DNA from: Pseudopelagicola sp.
Lineage (GTDB): Bacteria > Pseudomonadota > Alphaproteobacteria > Rhodobacterales > Rhodobacteraceae
Length of the DNA: 64,000 nt
Reading direction: 5' to 3'
Assembly: GCA_026195905.1 (NCBI GenBank)
Contig: JAPHRE010000038.1
Location: 1 to 64,000, forward strand
Under the pieces are notes generated by a model that saw nothing but the letters and a program-made list of their open reading frames with translations, was not told the origin of the DNA and did not search any database. Of the stretch, positions 45,648 to 55,829 are shown in pieces; the stretch's first letter is position 1; each line of letters starts with the position of its first letter. Made by a program: the position numbers and the translations under genes.

Positions 45648-46031
45648 TCAAATGATGATTAGGGTCAGCACGGTCAGAACAACCGAACCGCCGATACAAG
45701 CCCAACCGAGTTTTTCGGCCGTCGGAAGATCAAGCCCATGCCCCGCATCAAAAAGAAGATGCCGCAGACCAGCGAGGTAGTGATACCAAATCCCCAGAAG
45801 CGAGAGCGTGAAGAAAATATCCCCGACAATTGACGTCGCGAAGCCATTGGCGACCGCAAAATACTCCGGCCCCGCCGAGGCTGCAAAAAGCCACCAGACA
45901 ATGACAAATGCCGTCACGATCAACGCATTCCCGGTAATCCTGGTGAGGATCGACGTGATTGAGGTAAGCTGGGGGCGGTAGATCGTCAGGTGAGGAGAAA
46001 GAGGGCGCTCGACCCGTTTCACGTCAGCCAT
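45648..46031 (-). CDS. sdhC: succinate dehydrogenase cytochrome b556 subunit
   Basis: A 127-residue subunit with RPLSPHLTIYRPQLTSITSI, the SdhC signature, at the N-terminus. It has three membrane helices, and GLRHLLFDAGHG contains the haem-ligand histidine region. First gene of the sdh operon. AAAGGA precedes the ATG, and the paired TGTGATCACA sites lie 127-157 bp upstream. Confidence 0.94.
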   Translation of the reverse strand: MADVKRVERPLSPHLTIYRPQLTSITSILTRITGNALIVTAFVIVWWLFAASAGPEYFAVANGFATSIVGDIFFTLSLLGIWYHYLAGLRHLLFDAGHGLDLPTAEKLGWACIGGSVVLTVLTLIII

Positions 46032-46157
46032 TGTGAATCCTTTCGTTTTTCCTTGCGCACTTTTCTAACGCTTTTTCGTCTTATGTCACTGGAGTGGCAG
46101 CGCAAACAAATGCTTTTTTTATGTCATAAGGTCGAAAAAAGGGAAAAGATCCGCGGT

Positions 46158-46188
46158 TGTGATCACATATTTCCAAGCCGTGATCACA
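46158..46188. promoter_or_regulatory. paired palindromic operator upstream of sdhC
   Basis: TGTGATCACA (46158-46167) and CGTGATCACA (46179-46188), 21 bp apart start to start, on one face of the helix. The same pair with the same spacing lies upstream of sucC (53489-53519). No other exact copies were noticed in the window. The symmetric TTGT-GATC-ACAA-like shape would suit a dimeric GntR-type or CRP-like regulator; none is encoded here. The rest of 46032-46270 is AT-rich and without a gene. Confidence 0.75.
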
Positions 46189-46270
46189 CATTCAAACCCG
46201 ACAAAATGCATCGGGCTTAAACCGAGTCGGCAGCGGCGTCAGGCAAAACATGCTGCGCCGCCGCACGATG

Positions 46271-47302
46271 TTAGAGGGGCATCAACGCCCAATAGTCGAG
46301 ATCAAGCAGGACATCAGGAAGGTATTTGCCGTCCTCGCCCCTAAGCGCGAAAGGCGGTCCGCCCTTGGTCGCCACAAGACGAAGCCGGATCGCACCAACC
46401 CCCGGCATATCCGTTTCCGCCTTGTCGAGAACTTCCGACCACGCCTTGACCGTGAGGCCGGAAAACGCCGGATTGGCATGGGCACCCCCATTTAGGCCGA
46501 CAATCATCTGTGCATTGGCAAGACCATTGAACGACAAAGCCCGCGCAAGGCTGATGATATGGCCGCCATAGATCAGGCGCTGCCCATCGGGGCGGAAGGT
46601 CGCGTCGAAATGCACCTTCGCGGTATTCTGCCAAAGCCGCGTCGCCATCATATGCTCGGCTTCTTCCAGCGTGACGCCATCCACATGGTCGATGGTCTCG
46701 CCCACCTCATAGTCGCCCCAACGGTGCGCCTCGCCCGACAACGTGAAATCATAGTTGGAGAAATCAATCCCCTCGGGGATCACAAGATCCTCCGCCGCGA
46801 TCACCTTGGCCAACTCTGGCACAACGGTTTCCGGCGCGGGCGCATCGACATCGCGTTTGCGCACCATGACCCAGCGGACATACTCCATCACGACCTCGTC
46901 GTTCTGGTTCATGCCGCGCGTGCGCACATAAACAACCCCGGTTTTGCCGTTCGAGTTCTGCTTGAGTCCGATGACTTCGGACGTCGAGCGCAGCGTATCG
47001 CCCTCATAAACCGGCTTGAGCCAGCGCCCCTCGGCATAGCCAAGGTTCGCCACCGCGTTGAGCGACACATCCGGCACGGTCTTGCCAAACACAACATGGA
47101 ACGCCGCAAGATCGTCAATCGGCGCGTTCGGAAGGCCCGAGGCCCGCGCAAATTCATCCGACGAATGTAGCGCATGACGCGCCGGATAGAGCGCATGATA
47201 AAGCGCCCGCTCGCCGCCCGACACGGTGCGCGGCACCGCATGCTCGATCACCTGACCAAGCGTGTAATCTTCGAAAAACCGGCCCGGATTGGTCTTGGCC
47301 AT
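46271..47302 (-). CDS. mch: mesaconyl-CoA hydratase (beta-methylmalyl-CoA dehydratase)
   Basis: A 343-residue double-hotdog MaoC-type hydratase. It closely resembles Mch of Rhodobacter sphaeroides over the full length (NPGRFFEDYTLGQ, FHVVFGKTVPDVSLNA, KTGVVYV, EYVRWVMVRKRD, APAPETVVP, IDHVDGVTLEEAEHM, YGGHIISLARALSFNGLANA). It hydrates mesaconyl-C1-CoA to beta-methylmalyl-CoA in the ethylmalonyl-CoA pathway of acetyl-CoA assimilation. It is coupled to the DUF1737 gene by a one-base TAATG overlap and lies in an operon with mcl2. Confidence 0.93.
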   Translation of the reverse strand: MAKTNPGRFFEDYTLGQVIEHAVPRTVSGGERALYHALYPARHALHSSDEFARASGLPNAPIDDLAAFHVVFGKTVPDVSLNAVANLGYAEGRWLKPVYEGDTLRSTSEVIGLKQNSNGKTGVVYVRTRGMNQNDEVVMEYVRWVMVRKRDVDAPAPETVVPELAKVIAAEDLVIPEGIDFSNYDFTLSGEAHRWGDYEVGETIDHVDGVTLEEAEHMMATRLWQNTAKVHFDATFRPDGQRLIYGGHIISLARALSFNGLANAQMIVGLNGGAHANPAFSGLTVKAWSEVLDKAETDMPGVGAIRLRLVATKGGPPFALRGEDGKYLPDVLLDLDYWALMPL

Positions 47303-47505
47303 TAGTGCTCTCCTAATTTGATGTCCGGGGAATAGGTCCCGTCGACCTCCTTCACCACCGCCTGACCACAGCGCATAACGCCTTTCGCGGCGTCAAACGC
47401 ATAGGTCGGCGCGCCGTAAAGCTCCCAGCCTTTATTGAGGGCCGCCGTCACCTTATGACAAAAGGCCGAAGTGTCGTCTTCGCTTAGAAATCTATAAAGT
47501 TTCAT
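47302..47505 (-). CDS. DUF1737-type small protein
   Basis: A 67-residue protein starting MKLYRFLSEDDTSAFCHKV with GWELYGAPTYAFD in the centre, typical of the DUF1737 family. Function unknown. It sits between nnrU and mch, and its stop overlaps the mch ATG, so it travels with the ethylmalonyl-CoA pathway genes. Confidence 0.8.
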   Translation of the reverse strand: MKLYRFLSEDDTSAFCHKVTAALNKGWELYGAPTYAFDAAKGVMRCGQAVVKEVDGTYSPDIKLGEH

Positions 47506-47509
47506 GGCG

Positions 47510-48058
47510 TTAGCTCGGATAAGGCCAGGGGCCGACCCAATAATGGATATAGCCGATCACCACCAAAAGCACGATAGACGCGACAAGGAACATCCCGTCC
47601 TTGGCATAGGTGCCTTTCGGCCCCGGAACCCAGTTCGGCTCGCTGCGGTTGATGACGACAACCTCGGCCACGGCCCATGCCAGAAGCCCACCAAACAAGA
47701 TGACCGACGCCACATCCCCATTCACAAGCAAATGCGCAAACGCCCATGCCTTGAACCCGGTCAGCATCGGATGCCGCATCCCCGCAAAGATGCGCCCGCG
47801 CTTTGGTGCCGGACTCATCAGGAAAATCGCCAGAAGCACCAACAGGTTATTCACATGCACGGTCCAACCGGGCTTGCCCCAAAGATCAATGATCTCGGCC
47901 CGTTGATAGCCGATCACCATCAAAATGATCGACCCAACAATCGCAAGCGCCACAAGCCCCTTGCCACCATTGCCAAGTTTCGCCCGCGCCTCGGGCATGA
48001 GCCGCTTGAAAAAATGCGCCCCGGCCCAAAGCAAAACACCAAGAATGAGAAGTGCCAT
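47510..48058 (-). CDS. NnrU-family membrane protein
   Basis: A 182-residue membrane protein with about five hydrophobic spans and the GMRHPMLTGFKAWAFAHLL motif characteristic of NnrU/isoprenylcysteine methyltransferase-like proteins. NnrU was first noted beside denitrification genes, but here it stands between mcl2 and DUF1737, with no nitrogen-oxide genes. The role is unknown. Confidence 0.83.
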   Translation of the reverse strand: MALLILGVLLWAGAHFFKRLMPEARAKLGNGGKGLVALAIVGSIILMVIGYQRAEIIDLWGKPGWTVHVNNLLVLLAIFLMSPAPKRGRIFAGMRHPMLTGFKAWAFAHLLVNGDVASVILFGGLLAWAVAEVVVINRSEPNWVPGPKGTYAKDGMFLVASIVLLVVIGYIHYWVGPWPYPS

Positions 48059-48090
48059 ATCCGTCTCCCTTTATCTGTCCTGCGGGAAAC

Positions 48091-48945
48091 CTAGCCCTCA
48101 AGCGCCGCGATTGCATCCGCCTTGGCAAGAATTTCCTTCGCCGTCACCACATGCAGGTTCTCGACGATCTTGCCATCGACCACTGCAACGCCTTGCCCTG
48201 CGGCCTCAACCTCTTCAAACGCCGCGATCTGGCGGCGGGCGAGGTCGATCTCGGCGTCGGTCGGGGCAAAGGCCGCATTGGCCACATCAACCTGCGCCGG
48301 GTGGATGAGGGTCTTGCCGTCCATTCCCATATCCCGGCCCTGATCGCATTCCACCTTGAGACCCTCGGCATCCTTGAACGCATTATAAACGCCATCCACG
48401 ATGACAATGCCCTCCGCCTTCGCCGCCAAAAGACAAAGCGACAACGAGGTTAGCATCGGAAGACGGTCGGCGCGGAACCGGCACTGAAGCTCTTTGGCAA
48501 GGTCATTGGTGCCCATCACGAAACCAGTGAGCTGTTTATGCGCCGCGATCTCGGCCGCATTGAGCATCCCGCGCGGCGTCTCCATCATCGCCCAGATCGG
48601 CTTGTCCCCGACCAGTGCGGCCAGCGCATCAACCTGTGCCGCGCTCTCGACTTTCGGCAAGAGAACCGCGTCGCAATCCATCTCGGCCGCGGCCCTGGCA
48701 TCCGCCTCGCCCCATTGCGTATCAAGCCCGTTGATCCGCACGATCCGCATCCGGGAGCCATAGCCGCCCGCCGCAAGCGCCGCCTTGAGTGTTGCGCGCG
48801 CATTGTCTTTTTCATCAACCGACACCGCATCTTCGAGGTCAAAGATGATGGCATCGACGGGAAGGGTCTTGGCCTTTTCCAACGCCCGCTCTTTCGAGCC
48901 GGGAATATACAAAACCGAACGATAAGGCCGTGCGCGCTGATCCAT
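48091..48945 (-). CDS. mcl2: (3S)-malyl-CoA thioesterase
   Basis: A 284-residue member of the HpcH/HpaI/CitE TIM-barrel family. The N-terminal RSVLYIPGSKERALEKA, AIIFDLEDAV, WAMMETPRGMLNA, GTNDLAKEL and DGKTLIHPAQ, and the ENLHVVTAKEILAKADAIAA end, match Mcl2 of R. sphaeroides rather than the longer malyl-CoA lyase Mcl1. It hydrolyses (S)-malyl-CoA to malate and CoA, completing net malate synthesis in the ethylmalonyl-CoA pathway. First gene of the mcl2-nnrU-DUF1737-mch operon. Confidence 0.9.
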   Translation of the reverse strand: MDQRARPYRSVLYIPGSKERALEKAKTLPVDAIIFDLEDAVSVDEKDNARATLKAALAAGGYGSRMRIVRINGLDTQWGEADARAAAEMDCDAVLLPKVESAAQVDALAALVGDKPIWAMMETPRGMLNAAEIAAHKQLTGFVMGTNDLAKELQCRFRADRLPMLTSLSLCLLAAKAEGIVIVDGVYNAFKDAEGLKVECDQGRDMGMDGKTLIHPAQVDVANAAFAPTDAEIDLARRQIAAFEEVEAAGQGVAVVDGKIVENLHVVTAKEILAKADAIAALEG

Positions 48946-49155
48946 GAGTCTCTCCGTAATTTTGTTGCGCGGAATGGGCCATTATTTAGCGAAAACTTCA
49001 AGCCTGAATTTGCCGCAGCGCAGAAGAAACGCCGCGTTTCCCCCGGAACAAATCAGGTCCGCCCGCGCCCTTAACCGCGTTTTCGCTGCTTGTCCCGAGC
49101 CTTGAGCCTTCAGGCAAAGGCCGATCTTGGCCGCAAAATTCGAAAGAGCAGCCCC

Positions 49156-49476
49156 ATGAAAGACATGAAATCCAAATTTCTCGCCGCCACAATGGGCCTC
49201 GGCCTCCTCGCGCTCGCCGCCGGTCAGGTCAAGGCACAAGCCCAAAATTGCGCCCCGCGCGACGTGGTGCTCGAAAAGCTAACCGAAGACTTCTCCGAAA
49301 CCCGTCGCGCCATTGGCCTTGGCGACAATAATGCAGTGATCGAGATTTTCGCCGCCGAAACCGGCAGTTGGTCAATCATCGTGACCTTCCCCAATGGCGC
49401 GACATGCCTTGTGGCCTCTGGTGAGGCCTTCGAAATGATCGTCGAACCGCTCCCGGCCAAGGGCGAAAAGGTCTAG
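49156..49476 (+). CDS. small exported protein of unknown function
   Basis: A 106-residue protein: signal peptide MKDMKSKFLAATMGLGLLAL (cleavage near AQAQ), then a roughly 80-residue domain with two cysteines (NCAPRD and ATCLVASG) that could form a disulfide. It contains the pattern VVLEKLTEDFSETRRAIGL. ATG 49156 gives a proper signal sequence; earlier in-frame sequence does not. Its stop overlaps the convergent TSUP gene by four bases (CTAG). Divergent from mcl2; 48946-49155 holds no other gene. Confidence 0.7.
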   Translation: MKDMKSKFLAATMGLGLLALAAGQVKAQAQNCAPRDVVLEKLTEDFSETRRAIGLGDNNAVIEIFAAETGSWSIIVTFPNGATCLVASGEAFEMIVEPLPAKGEKV

Positions 49477-50213
49477 CTTAGCGCCTCCCAGATCAGCCTC
49501 GCCCCGGTGAGGCTGAGCAATACATAGGTCAGACCAAAGAACACCCGCTCCGACACCATGTCATGCGCCCTGACGCCCAGCCACGCCCCCAAGAGCGCAA
49601 AAGGCGCGAGCCACAGATCAAGCCAGAGTGTCTCGACCGTGAACACCCCAAGCACCGCGTATGGCAGCGCCTTGGCGATGTTGATGATCCAGAAAATGAG
49701 TACCGTCGTCGCCTGATACGCGGTCTTGCCGACGCCCCGCGACAATAGGTAAACTGCAACCGGCGGCCCGCCTGCGTGGCTGATGAAGCTGGTGAACCCA
49801 GCAGCCACCCCTGCCAGCGCCCCCACCCAGACCGGCATCGCCTTATACCGCGCCGCGCTCGGCCAAAGCCGCCAGATCACAAAGCCAACCGCGACCACCC
49901 CGATCAGGAACCGCAACACATCATCATTGGCCACCGCCATAAGCGCCACGCCAAGCGCCACACCCGGTATTCCGCCTGCGATCAACACCCTTGCCTCGGG
50001 CCAATTCCACTTGCCCCAATAGGGCCGCAACGTCGCGACATCTATCAACATCAACAACGGCAGCATCAGGCCCAACGCCTCCGCCGGCGGCAACACAAGC
50101 GCCAGAATCGCCGCGCTGGCAAAGGCCGCACCGGACCCGAAACCGCCCTTGGAAATGCCCGCAAACACCACCGCTGGCGCGGCAATCGCAAAAAAGCCAA
50201 GGTCGAAATTCAC
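49473..50213 (-). CDS. TSUP (TauE/SafE)-family permease
   Basis: A 246-residue eight-helix transporter with the family repeat segments FAGISKGGFGSGAAF and GFTSFISHAGGPPVAVYLL. TSUP proteins move sulfonates, sulfite or other organosulfur anions; the substrate here is unknown. I prefer GTG 50213 (VNFDLGFFAIAAP), preceded by AGGGGGG, over ATG 50267, which would add 18 basic residues not typical of the family. Confidence 0.75.
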   Translation of the reverse strand: MNFDLGFFAIAAPAVVFAGISKGGFGSGAAFASAAILALVLPPAEALGLMLPLLMLIDVATLRPYWGKWNWPEARVLIAGGIPGVALGVALMAVANDDVLRFLIGVVAVGFVIWRLWPSAARYKAMPVWVGALAGVAAGFTSFISHAGGPPVAVYLLSRGVGKTAYQATTVLIFWIINIAKALPYAVLGVFTVETLWLDLWLAPFALLGAWLGVRAHDMVSERVFFGLTYVLLSLTGARLIWEALS

Positions 50214-50337
50214 ACGCCCTGCCCCCCTAAAGTCCCGTATCTTCGTGACTTTAGGTCGCTTTGCCATCCCTGCACAGCCTCCGGTCGCCGCTGCGCTGCG
50301 GCGCAAAAACCTTGCGTTAGCCCCCTTTAGCGCCTAA

Positions 50338-51339
<1,002 letters not shown>

Positions 51340-51364
51340 CCGCCCGAACGACAACACAATCTAG

Positions 51365-51400
51365 AAACGCGCGTCTCCCCTCGGAGGCGCGCGTTTTCTT
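51365..51400 (+). terminator. rho-independent terminator of mdh
   Basis: AAACGCGCGTCTCC-CCTC-GGAGGCGCGCGTTT followed by TCTT. The stem has a single mismatch and starts 26 bp after the mdh stop. It also faces the convergent glycosyltransferase gene. Confidence 0.85.
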
Positions 51401-51434
51401 TGCCCGCGCCCAATTCCGCCAAGCCGCGCAGCCG

Positions 51435-52409
51435 TTACCGAAGACCGGCAAAGTCCCGCATAATCGCCGCTTTCGATAGATCGACCTCAACCCCCGGAAA
51501 CACCCGGCGGATCTTATCGGCTATCTGAAAATCATAGAGATACAGATGCCCGGCTTTCTCAAGCTGGCGGCTCTGGTCGGGCGACAATTCATAGAGTTGG
51601 CGAAAAATTTCCCGTGGCGGTCGCTCCGGGGACTCCTGCAAAACCGCTTTGACCATAGCGCCGCGCTGATCGCTGCCGATATTCGCGCGCCCTAGTCTTT
51701 GCACCTTCGCCAGCCACCCCTCATAGCTCCACGCATCGAAATGCAATAGCCCGACCTCGGTGAACCGGCGCTTGCGTTTGCGTTCGCTTTCCCCCTCGGG
51801 CAAATCCACCGTATGCAACCGAAGTTGGGCGGGTGATCCCACACGCACCCCCGCCTTGCCAAGATTGTGCCCACATAGCCCCTTTTTCAGGTATGCCGCG
51901 CTCTCGCCATAGACCGCCTCAACAAGGTTTGCTGCCTCGGCTGTGCTGATCCGTGTGCGGAACACGCCGCCAAAAACCGTCTCCGACGTGTCTTCGCCTT
52001 CGAAAACCCGCTCGGCAACCGGCAGGGTCGTGCTCCAGACGCGCCGTGGCAGCCGCGAAAGGAATTTCTGAAGCAGCGGCGTATTGACGATGAACTCATC
52101 AATATCGACATGGAACAGCCAATCGGCTGTGGTCTTGACCTGTGCATCGCGGGCATTCGCATATTGACGCCGCACAATGCCTTTCGGACGCCGCACGCCC
52201 CCGTGCAAGACCCGCCACCCCTTTGCATCCGCGTGAAAAACCTTCACCTGATCGTAGGCGGCCACGATGTCTTCAAATTCCGGGTTGGTCCGGTCGAGAT
52301 AAATGAAAATCTCCGACGCCCCGACCTCAATATGATGCGCGACAAAAGCAAGCAAAAGCGCGGTCGGCTCCGCTGCCGTCGTGACTGTGGCCCATGTCGG
52401 CAATCCCAT
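51435..52409 (-). CDS. glycosyltransferase family 2-like protein
   Basis: A 324-residue protein of the Glyco_tranf_2_4 type. It has AFVAHHIEVGASEIFIYLDRTNPE near the N-terminus (here the region 20-44) and the metal-binding HVDIDEFI motif near residue 99. The product would be a surface glycan or glycoconjugate. It is divergent from a sulfotransferase-like gene across 231 bp with no other feature that I can name, which suggests a surface-modification pair. Confidence 0.78.
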   Translation of the reverse strand: MGLPTWATVTTAAEPTALLLAFVAHHIEVGASEIFIYLDRTNPEFEDIVAAYDQVKVFHADAKGWRVLHGGVRRPKGIVRRQYANARDAQVKTTADWLFHVDIDEFIVNTPLLQKFLSRLPRRVWSTTLPVAERVFEGEDTSETVFGGVFRTRISTAEAANLVEAVYGESAAYLKKGLCGHNLGKAGVRVGSPAQLRLHTVDLPEGESERKRKRRFTEVGLLHFDAWSYEGWLAKVQRLGRANIGSDQRGAMVKAVLQESPERPPREIFRQLYELSPDQSRQLEKAGHLYLYDFQIADKIRRVFPGVEVDLSKAAIMRDFAGLR

Positions 52410-52640
52410 GAGGCGCCCTTTCCCTATTACTCGCTGTTTGGCGCAATCGAATCACATCGCCACATCCAACGATATATACCCGCCAAGCCCACGGTATCAC
52501 GCGCTTTGTCGCTGCTCCTGTGGGCCGGAACCGACACGCTGCGCCGCCAAAACCGTGCAGGGCGCGGGGCTTTCGGCCAAATCGCGCCACCTCTCCGTCT
52601 TGTGGGTTGCATCCTTTGGCCCAACGCCCAATGAAACAGC

Positions 52641-53435
52641 ATGCAAGGACTGAACCGACGCATAGACCCCAAGCCAGGCGTGAAAATCCTGGGCGAGCGG
52701 AATTCGGGAACGAACTTCCTCGAAACCCTGGTGCGCGACAATATCCCTGACCTGCGGGTCTTCGACAATATTCCGACCCTGCCAACCGCCGAGAGCACCA
52801 TCTACCCCAAGGGGTTTTTCCCCAAAAAACAAAAACAGGCCGCCGAAGAGGCGCTTCTGGACCACTATCACGAGACCATGCTGGCATCCTCGGGGGGCTG
52901 GAAGCACGCCGCCGCGACCCCGCAGCTCAAGGATCGCTTTTTCGCCCCGACCGGGGCCGCCGCAATCATCATTCTGCGCCATCCCGCCGACTGGGCGCGC
53001 TCGATGCACAGAAATCCCTTTCACACGCTGTGTCAGGTGCCGCGCGCCTTCTCTGACTTCCTCCGCCAACCGTGGCTCACCACAGCACGAGACGCCCTTC
53101 CTGAACGGCTTGTGCCAGACCTCGTGTCGCTTCTGGCGGGTAAGGTCGATAGCTATCTCTGGCTTCTCGATACGTGGCCCAATAGCACGGTGATCCGGTA
53201 TGAAGACCTTGCCAAAGCGCCCGAGGAGGTGCTCGACCATATCGGCCTCCCTCTGCCTGCCGCCTTCAAAATCCCGCACGCCGACCCGCGCCGCTTTGCC
53301 CGCAAAAAGCGCAGCAATGAATCCTACGGCGAACGCGCGGCAAAGGCGTCCTACGACGTCCTGAGGCAAACCGATCAACAGTTTCTGCGCACAGGTCTGG
53401 CTGGCGGAATATGCGACCGCCTCTATCCTGAATAG
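52641..53435 (+). CDS. sulfotransferase-like protein
   Basis: A 264-residue protein. KILGERNSGTNFLETLV near residue 15 resembles the 5'-phosphosulfate loop, and IIILRHPADWARSMHRNPF (about 111-129) resembles the 3'-phosphate-binding motif of PAPS-dependent sulfotransferases. VIRYEDLAKAPEEVLDHIGL is also typical of the family. It is divergent from the glycosyltransferase. The acceptor is unknown. Confidence 0.7.
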   Translation: MQGLNRRIDPKPGVKILGERNSGTNFLETLVRDNIPDLRVFDNIPTLPTAESTIYPKGFFPKKQKQAAEEALLDHYHETMLASSGGWKHAAATPQLKDRFFAPTGAAAIIILRHPADWARSMHRNPFHTLCQVPRAFSDFLRQPWLTTARDALPERLVPDLVSLLAGKVDSYLWLLDTWPNSTVIRYEDLAKAPEEVLDHIGLPLPAAFKIPHADPRRFARKKRSNESYGERAAKASYDVLRQTDQQFLRTGLAGGICDRLYPE

Positions 53436-53488
53436 GAATTCACGGCCCCAAGCATTGATTCCCCAGAATGTATTCAAGTCCGTAGATT

Positions 53489-53519
53489 TGTGATCACAGG
53501 CAAAAATTTAGTGATCACA
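53489..53519. promoter_or_regulatory. paired palindromic operator upstream of sucC
   Basis: TGTGATCACA (53489-53498) and AGTGATCACA (53510-53519), 21 bp start to start, 98 bp before the sucC ATG. The architecture is identical to the sdhC-upstream pair. Flanking bases extend the symmetry to TTGTGATCACA on one side and GTGATCACAAA on the other. The rest of 53436-53616 shows no gene. Confidence 0.75.
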
Positions 53520-53616
53520 AATGTGCGAAATTCGCCCGAATCCAAAGAAAACACTTAGCGCAGACCCGCGACTGTGCCACAACGCGCGGCAAATCGCAGC
53601 AAGATGGGACAGTTCC

Positions 53617-54810
53617 ATGAACATCCACGAATACCAGGCGAAAGCTCTGCTTCGCTCCTACGGCGCCCCGGTTTCCGAGGGCCGCGTCGTTCTCAAGGCC
53701 GAAGACGCCAAGACCGCAGCGGGCGCACTCGACGGACCGCTCTGGGTCGTCAAAGCACAAATCCACGCAGGTGGCCGCGGCAAAGGGTCTTTCAAAGAGG
53801 CCGACGCGGGCGAAAAAGGCGGTGTCCGCCTCGCCAAATCGGTGGAAGAAGCCGCCGAAGAAGCCAAGAAAATGCTGGGCCGCACCCTCGTGACCCATCA
53901 GACCGGCCCGGCGGGCAAACAGGTCAACCGCATCTACATCGAAGACGGCTCGGATATCGAGCGCGAACTCTACCTCGCCTTCCTCGTGGACCGCGTGTCC
54001 TCGCGCATCTCGATCGTCGCCTCGACCGAAGGCGGCATGGACATCGAAGAAGTCGCCGCCTCGACCCCGGAGAAAATCCTCTCCTTCTCGATCGACCCGG
54101 CCACCGGCTACATGCCGTTCCACGGCCGCCGCGTCGCCTTTTCGCTCGGCCTGACCGGCGGCCAGGTCAAACAATGCGTTCAGCTTCTCGACAAGCTCTA
54201 CCGCGCCTTCGTCGAGAAGGACATGGAGATGCTCGAAATCAACCCGCTGATCGTCATGCCCGATGGCAACCTCAAGCTGCTCGACGCCAAGCTCGGCTTT
54301 GACGGCAACGCGGTCTACCGTCACCCGGACGTCGCCGAACTGCGCGACACCACCGAGGAGGACCCCAAGGAACTCGAAGCCTCCAAATACGACCTCAACT
54401 ACATCGCCCTCGACGGCGAGATCGGCTGCATGGTCAACGGCGCGGGCCTCGCGATGGCCACGATGGACATCATCAAACTCTACGGTGCAGAGCCTGCCAA
54501 CTTCCTCGACGTAGGCGGCGGCGCGACCAAAGAGAAAGTCACCGAAGCCTTCAAGATCATTACCTCGGACCCGAACGTCAAAGGCATCCTTGTGAACATC
54601 TTCGGCGGCATCATGCGCTGCGACATCATCGCTGAAGGCGTCATCGCCGCAGTCAAAGAAGTCGGCCTGCAAGTGCCGCTCGTGGTGCGCCTCGAAGGCA
54701 CCAATGTTGAAAAAGGCAAAGAGATCATCTCGACCTCCGGCCTGAACGTGATCGCCGCCGACAACCTCAGCGACGGCGCTGAAAAGATCGTCAAAGCGGT
54801 GAAGGGATAA
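53617..54810 (+). CDS. sucC: succinyl-CoA synthetase beta subunit
   Basis: A 397-residue ATP-grasp subunit of succinyl-CoA synthetase. It begins [16 protein letters not shown], has [16 protein letters not shown] for nucleotide binding, and a C-terminal [15 protein letters not shown] segment. The ATG at 53617 is the family start; upstream in-frame sequence covers the operator region and is rejected. First gene of sucC-sucD-sucA-sucB. Confidence 0.96.
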   Translation: MNIHEYQAKALLRSYGAPVSEGRVVLKAEDAKTAAGALDGPLWVVKAQIHAGGRGKGSFKEADAGEKGGVRLAKSVEEAAEEAKKMLGRTLVTHQTGPAGKQVNRIYIEDGSDIERELYLAFLVDRVSSRISIVASTEGGMDIEEVAASTPEKILSFSIDPATGYMPFHGRRVAFSLGLTGGQVKQCVQLLDKLYRAFVEKDMEMLEINPLIVMPDGNLKLLDAKLGFDGNAVYRHPDVAELRDTTEEDPKELEASKYDLNYIALDGEIGCMVNGAGLAMATMDIIKLYGAEPANFLDVGGGATKEKVTEAFKIITSDPNVKGILVNIFGGIMRCDIIAEGVIAAVKEVGLQVPLVVRLEGTNVEKGKEIISTSGLNVIAADNLSDGAEKIVKAVKG

Positions 54811-54816
54811 GAAACA

Positions 54817-55704
54817 ATGGCAATTCTCGTAGACGAAAACACCAAGGTCATCTGTCAGGGCTTCACCGGCTCGCAGGGCACCTTTCACTCTGAACAGGCC
54901 ATCGCCTATGGCACCAAAATGGTCGGCGGCGTGACCCCCGGCAAGGGCGGCTCGACACACCTTGACCTGCCGGTGTTCAACTCCGTGCACGAAGCCAAGG
55001 CCGTGACCGAGGCCAACGCCTCGGTGATCTATGTGCCCCCGCCCTTCGCGGCGGATTCGATCCTCGAAGCCATCGACGCCGAGATGGAGCTTATTGTCTG
55101 CATCACCGAAGGCATCCCGGTGCTCGACATGATGAAGGTCAAGCGCGCCCTCGAAGACAGCACCTCGCGCCTGATCGGCCCGAACTGTCCCGGCGTGATT
55201 ACCCCCGACGCCTGCAAAATCGGCATCATGCCCGGCCACATCCACAAGCGTGGCTCGGTCGGCGTTGTGTCGCGCTCCGGCACCCTGACCTATGAGGCCG
55301 TCAAGCAGACCGCCGACATCGGCCTTGGCCAGTCGACCGCCGTCGGCATCGGTGGCGACCCGATCAAGGGCACCGAGCATATCGACGTGCTCGACATGTT
55401 CCTTGATGACGACGAAACCCACTCGATGATTATGATCGGTGAAATCGGTGGCTCCGCCGAAGAAGAAGCCGCCGAATTCCTCAAGGAACAGAAGAAAAAA
55501 GGCCGCTGGAAACCGACCGCTGGCTTTATCGCTGGCCGCACGGCGCCTCCGGGCCGCCGCATGGGCCACGCTGGCGCGATTGTCGCCGGCGGCAAAGGCG
55601 GTGCCGAAGACAAGATCGAAGCCATGAAATCGGCCGGTATCGTCGTCGCCGACAGCCCCGCAGGCCTCGGCGAAGCGATGCTCAAAGCCATCGAACTCGG
55701 CTAA
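54817..55704 (+). CDS. sucD: succinyl-CoA synthetase alpha subunit
   Basis: A 295-residue CoA-binding subunit. [16 protein letters not shown] binds Co[11 protein letters not shown] is conserved, and [12 protein letters not shown] contains the phospho-histidine H251. It starts 6 bp after sucC. Confidence 0.96.
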   Translation: MAILVDENTKVICQGFTGSQGTFHSEQAIAYGTKMVGGVTPGKGGSTHLDLPVFNSVHEAKAVTEANASVIYVPPPFAADSILEAIDAEMELIVCITEGIPVLDMMKVKRALEDSTSRLIGPNCPGVITPDACKIGIMPGHIHKRGSVGVVSRSGTLTYEAVKQTADIGLGQSTAVGIGGDPIKGTEHIDVLDMFLDDDETHSMIMIGEIGGSAEEEAAEFLKEQKKKGRWKPTAGFIAGRTAPPGRRMGHAGAIVAGGKGGAEDKIEAMKSAGIVVADSPAGLGEAMLKAIELG

Positions 55705-55723
55705 GACGACACGTCAAAAAAAG

Positions 55724-55750
55724 GGGCAGAGCCGGATGCTGGCTCTGCCC
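55724..55750. other. 10-bp stem hairpin between sucD and sucA
   Basis: GGGCAGAGCC-GGATGCT-GGCTCTGCCC, perfect stem. On the plus strand no T-run follows; seven A residues precede it, so it would look like a terminator only for minus-strand transcription. Inside the suc operon it more likely protects or separates the sucCD and sucAB mRNA halves. Confidence 0.6.
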
Positions 55751-55829
55751 AACCCAAACGGGATAGGGCGCCCTTCGGGGCAACATATGTGGGGCCACCG
55801 ACCACACACGGTGGTGAATAGGAAACAAC

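Noticed and set aside
53515-55569. 684-codon open frame opposite sucC and sucD
   Set aside because: Shadow of highly GC3-biased sense genes; the His/Gly/Val/Asp-rich composition is typical of antisense artefacts.
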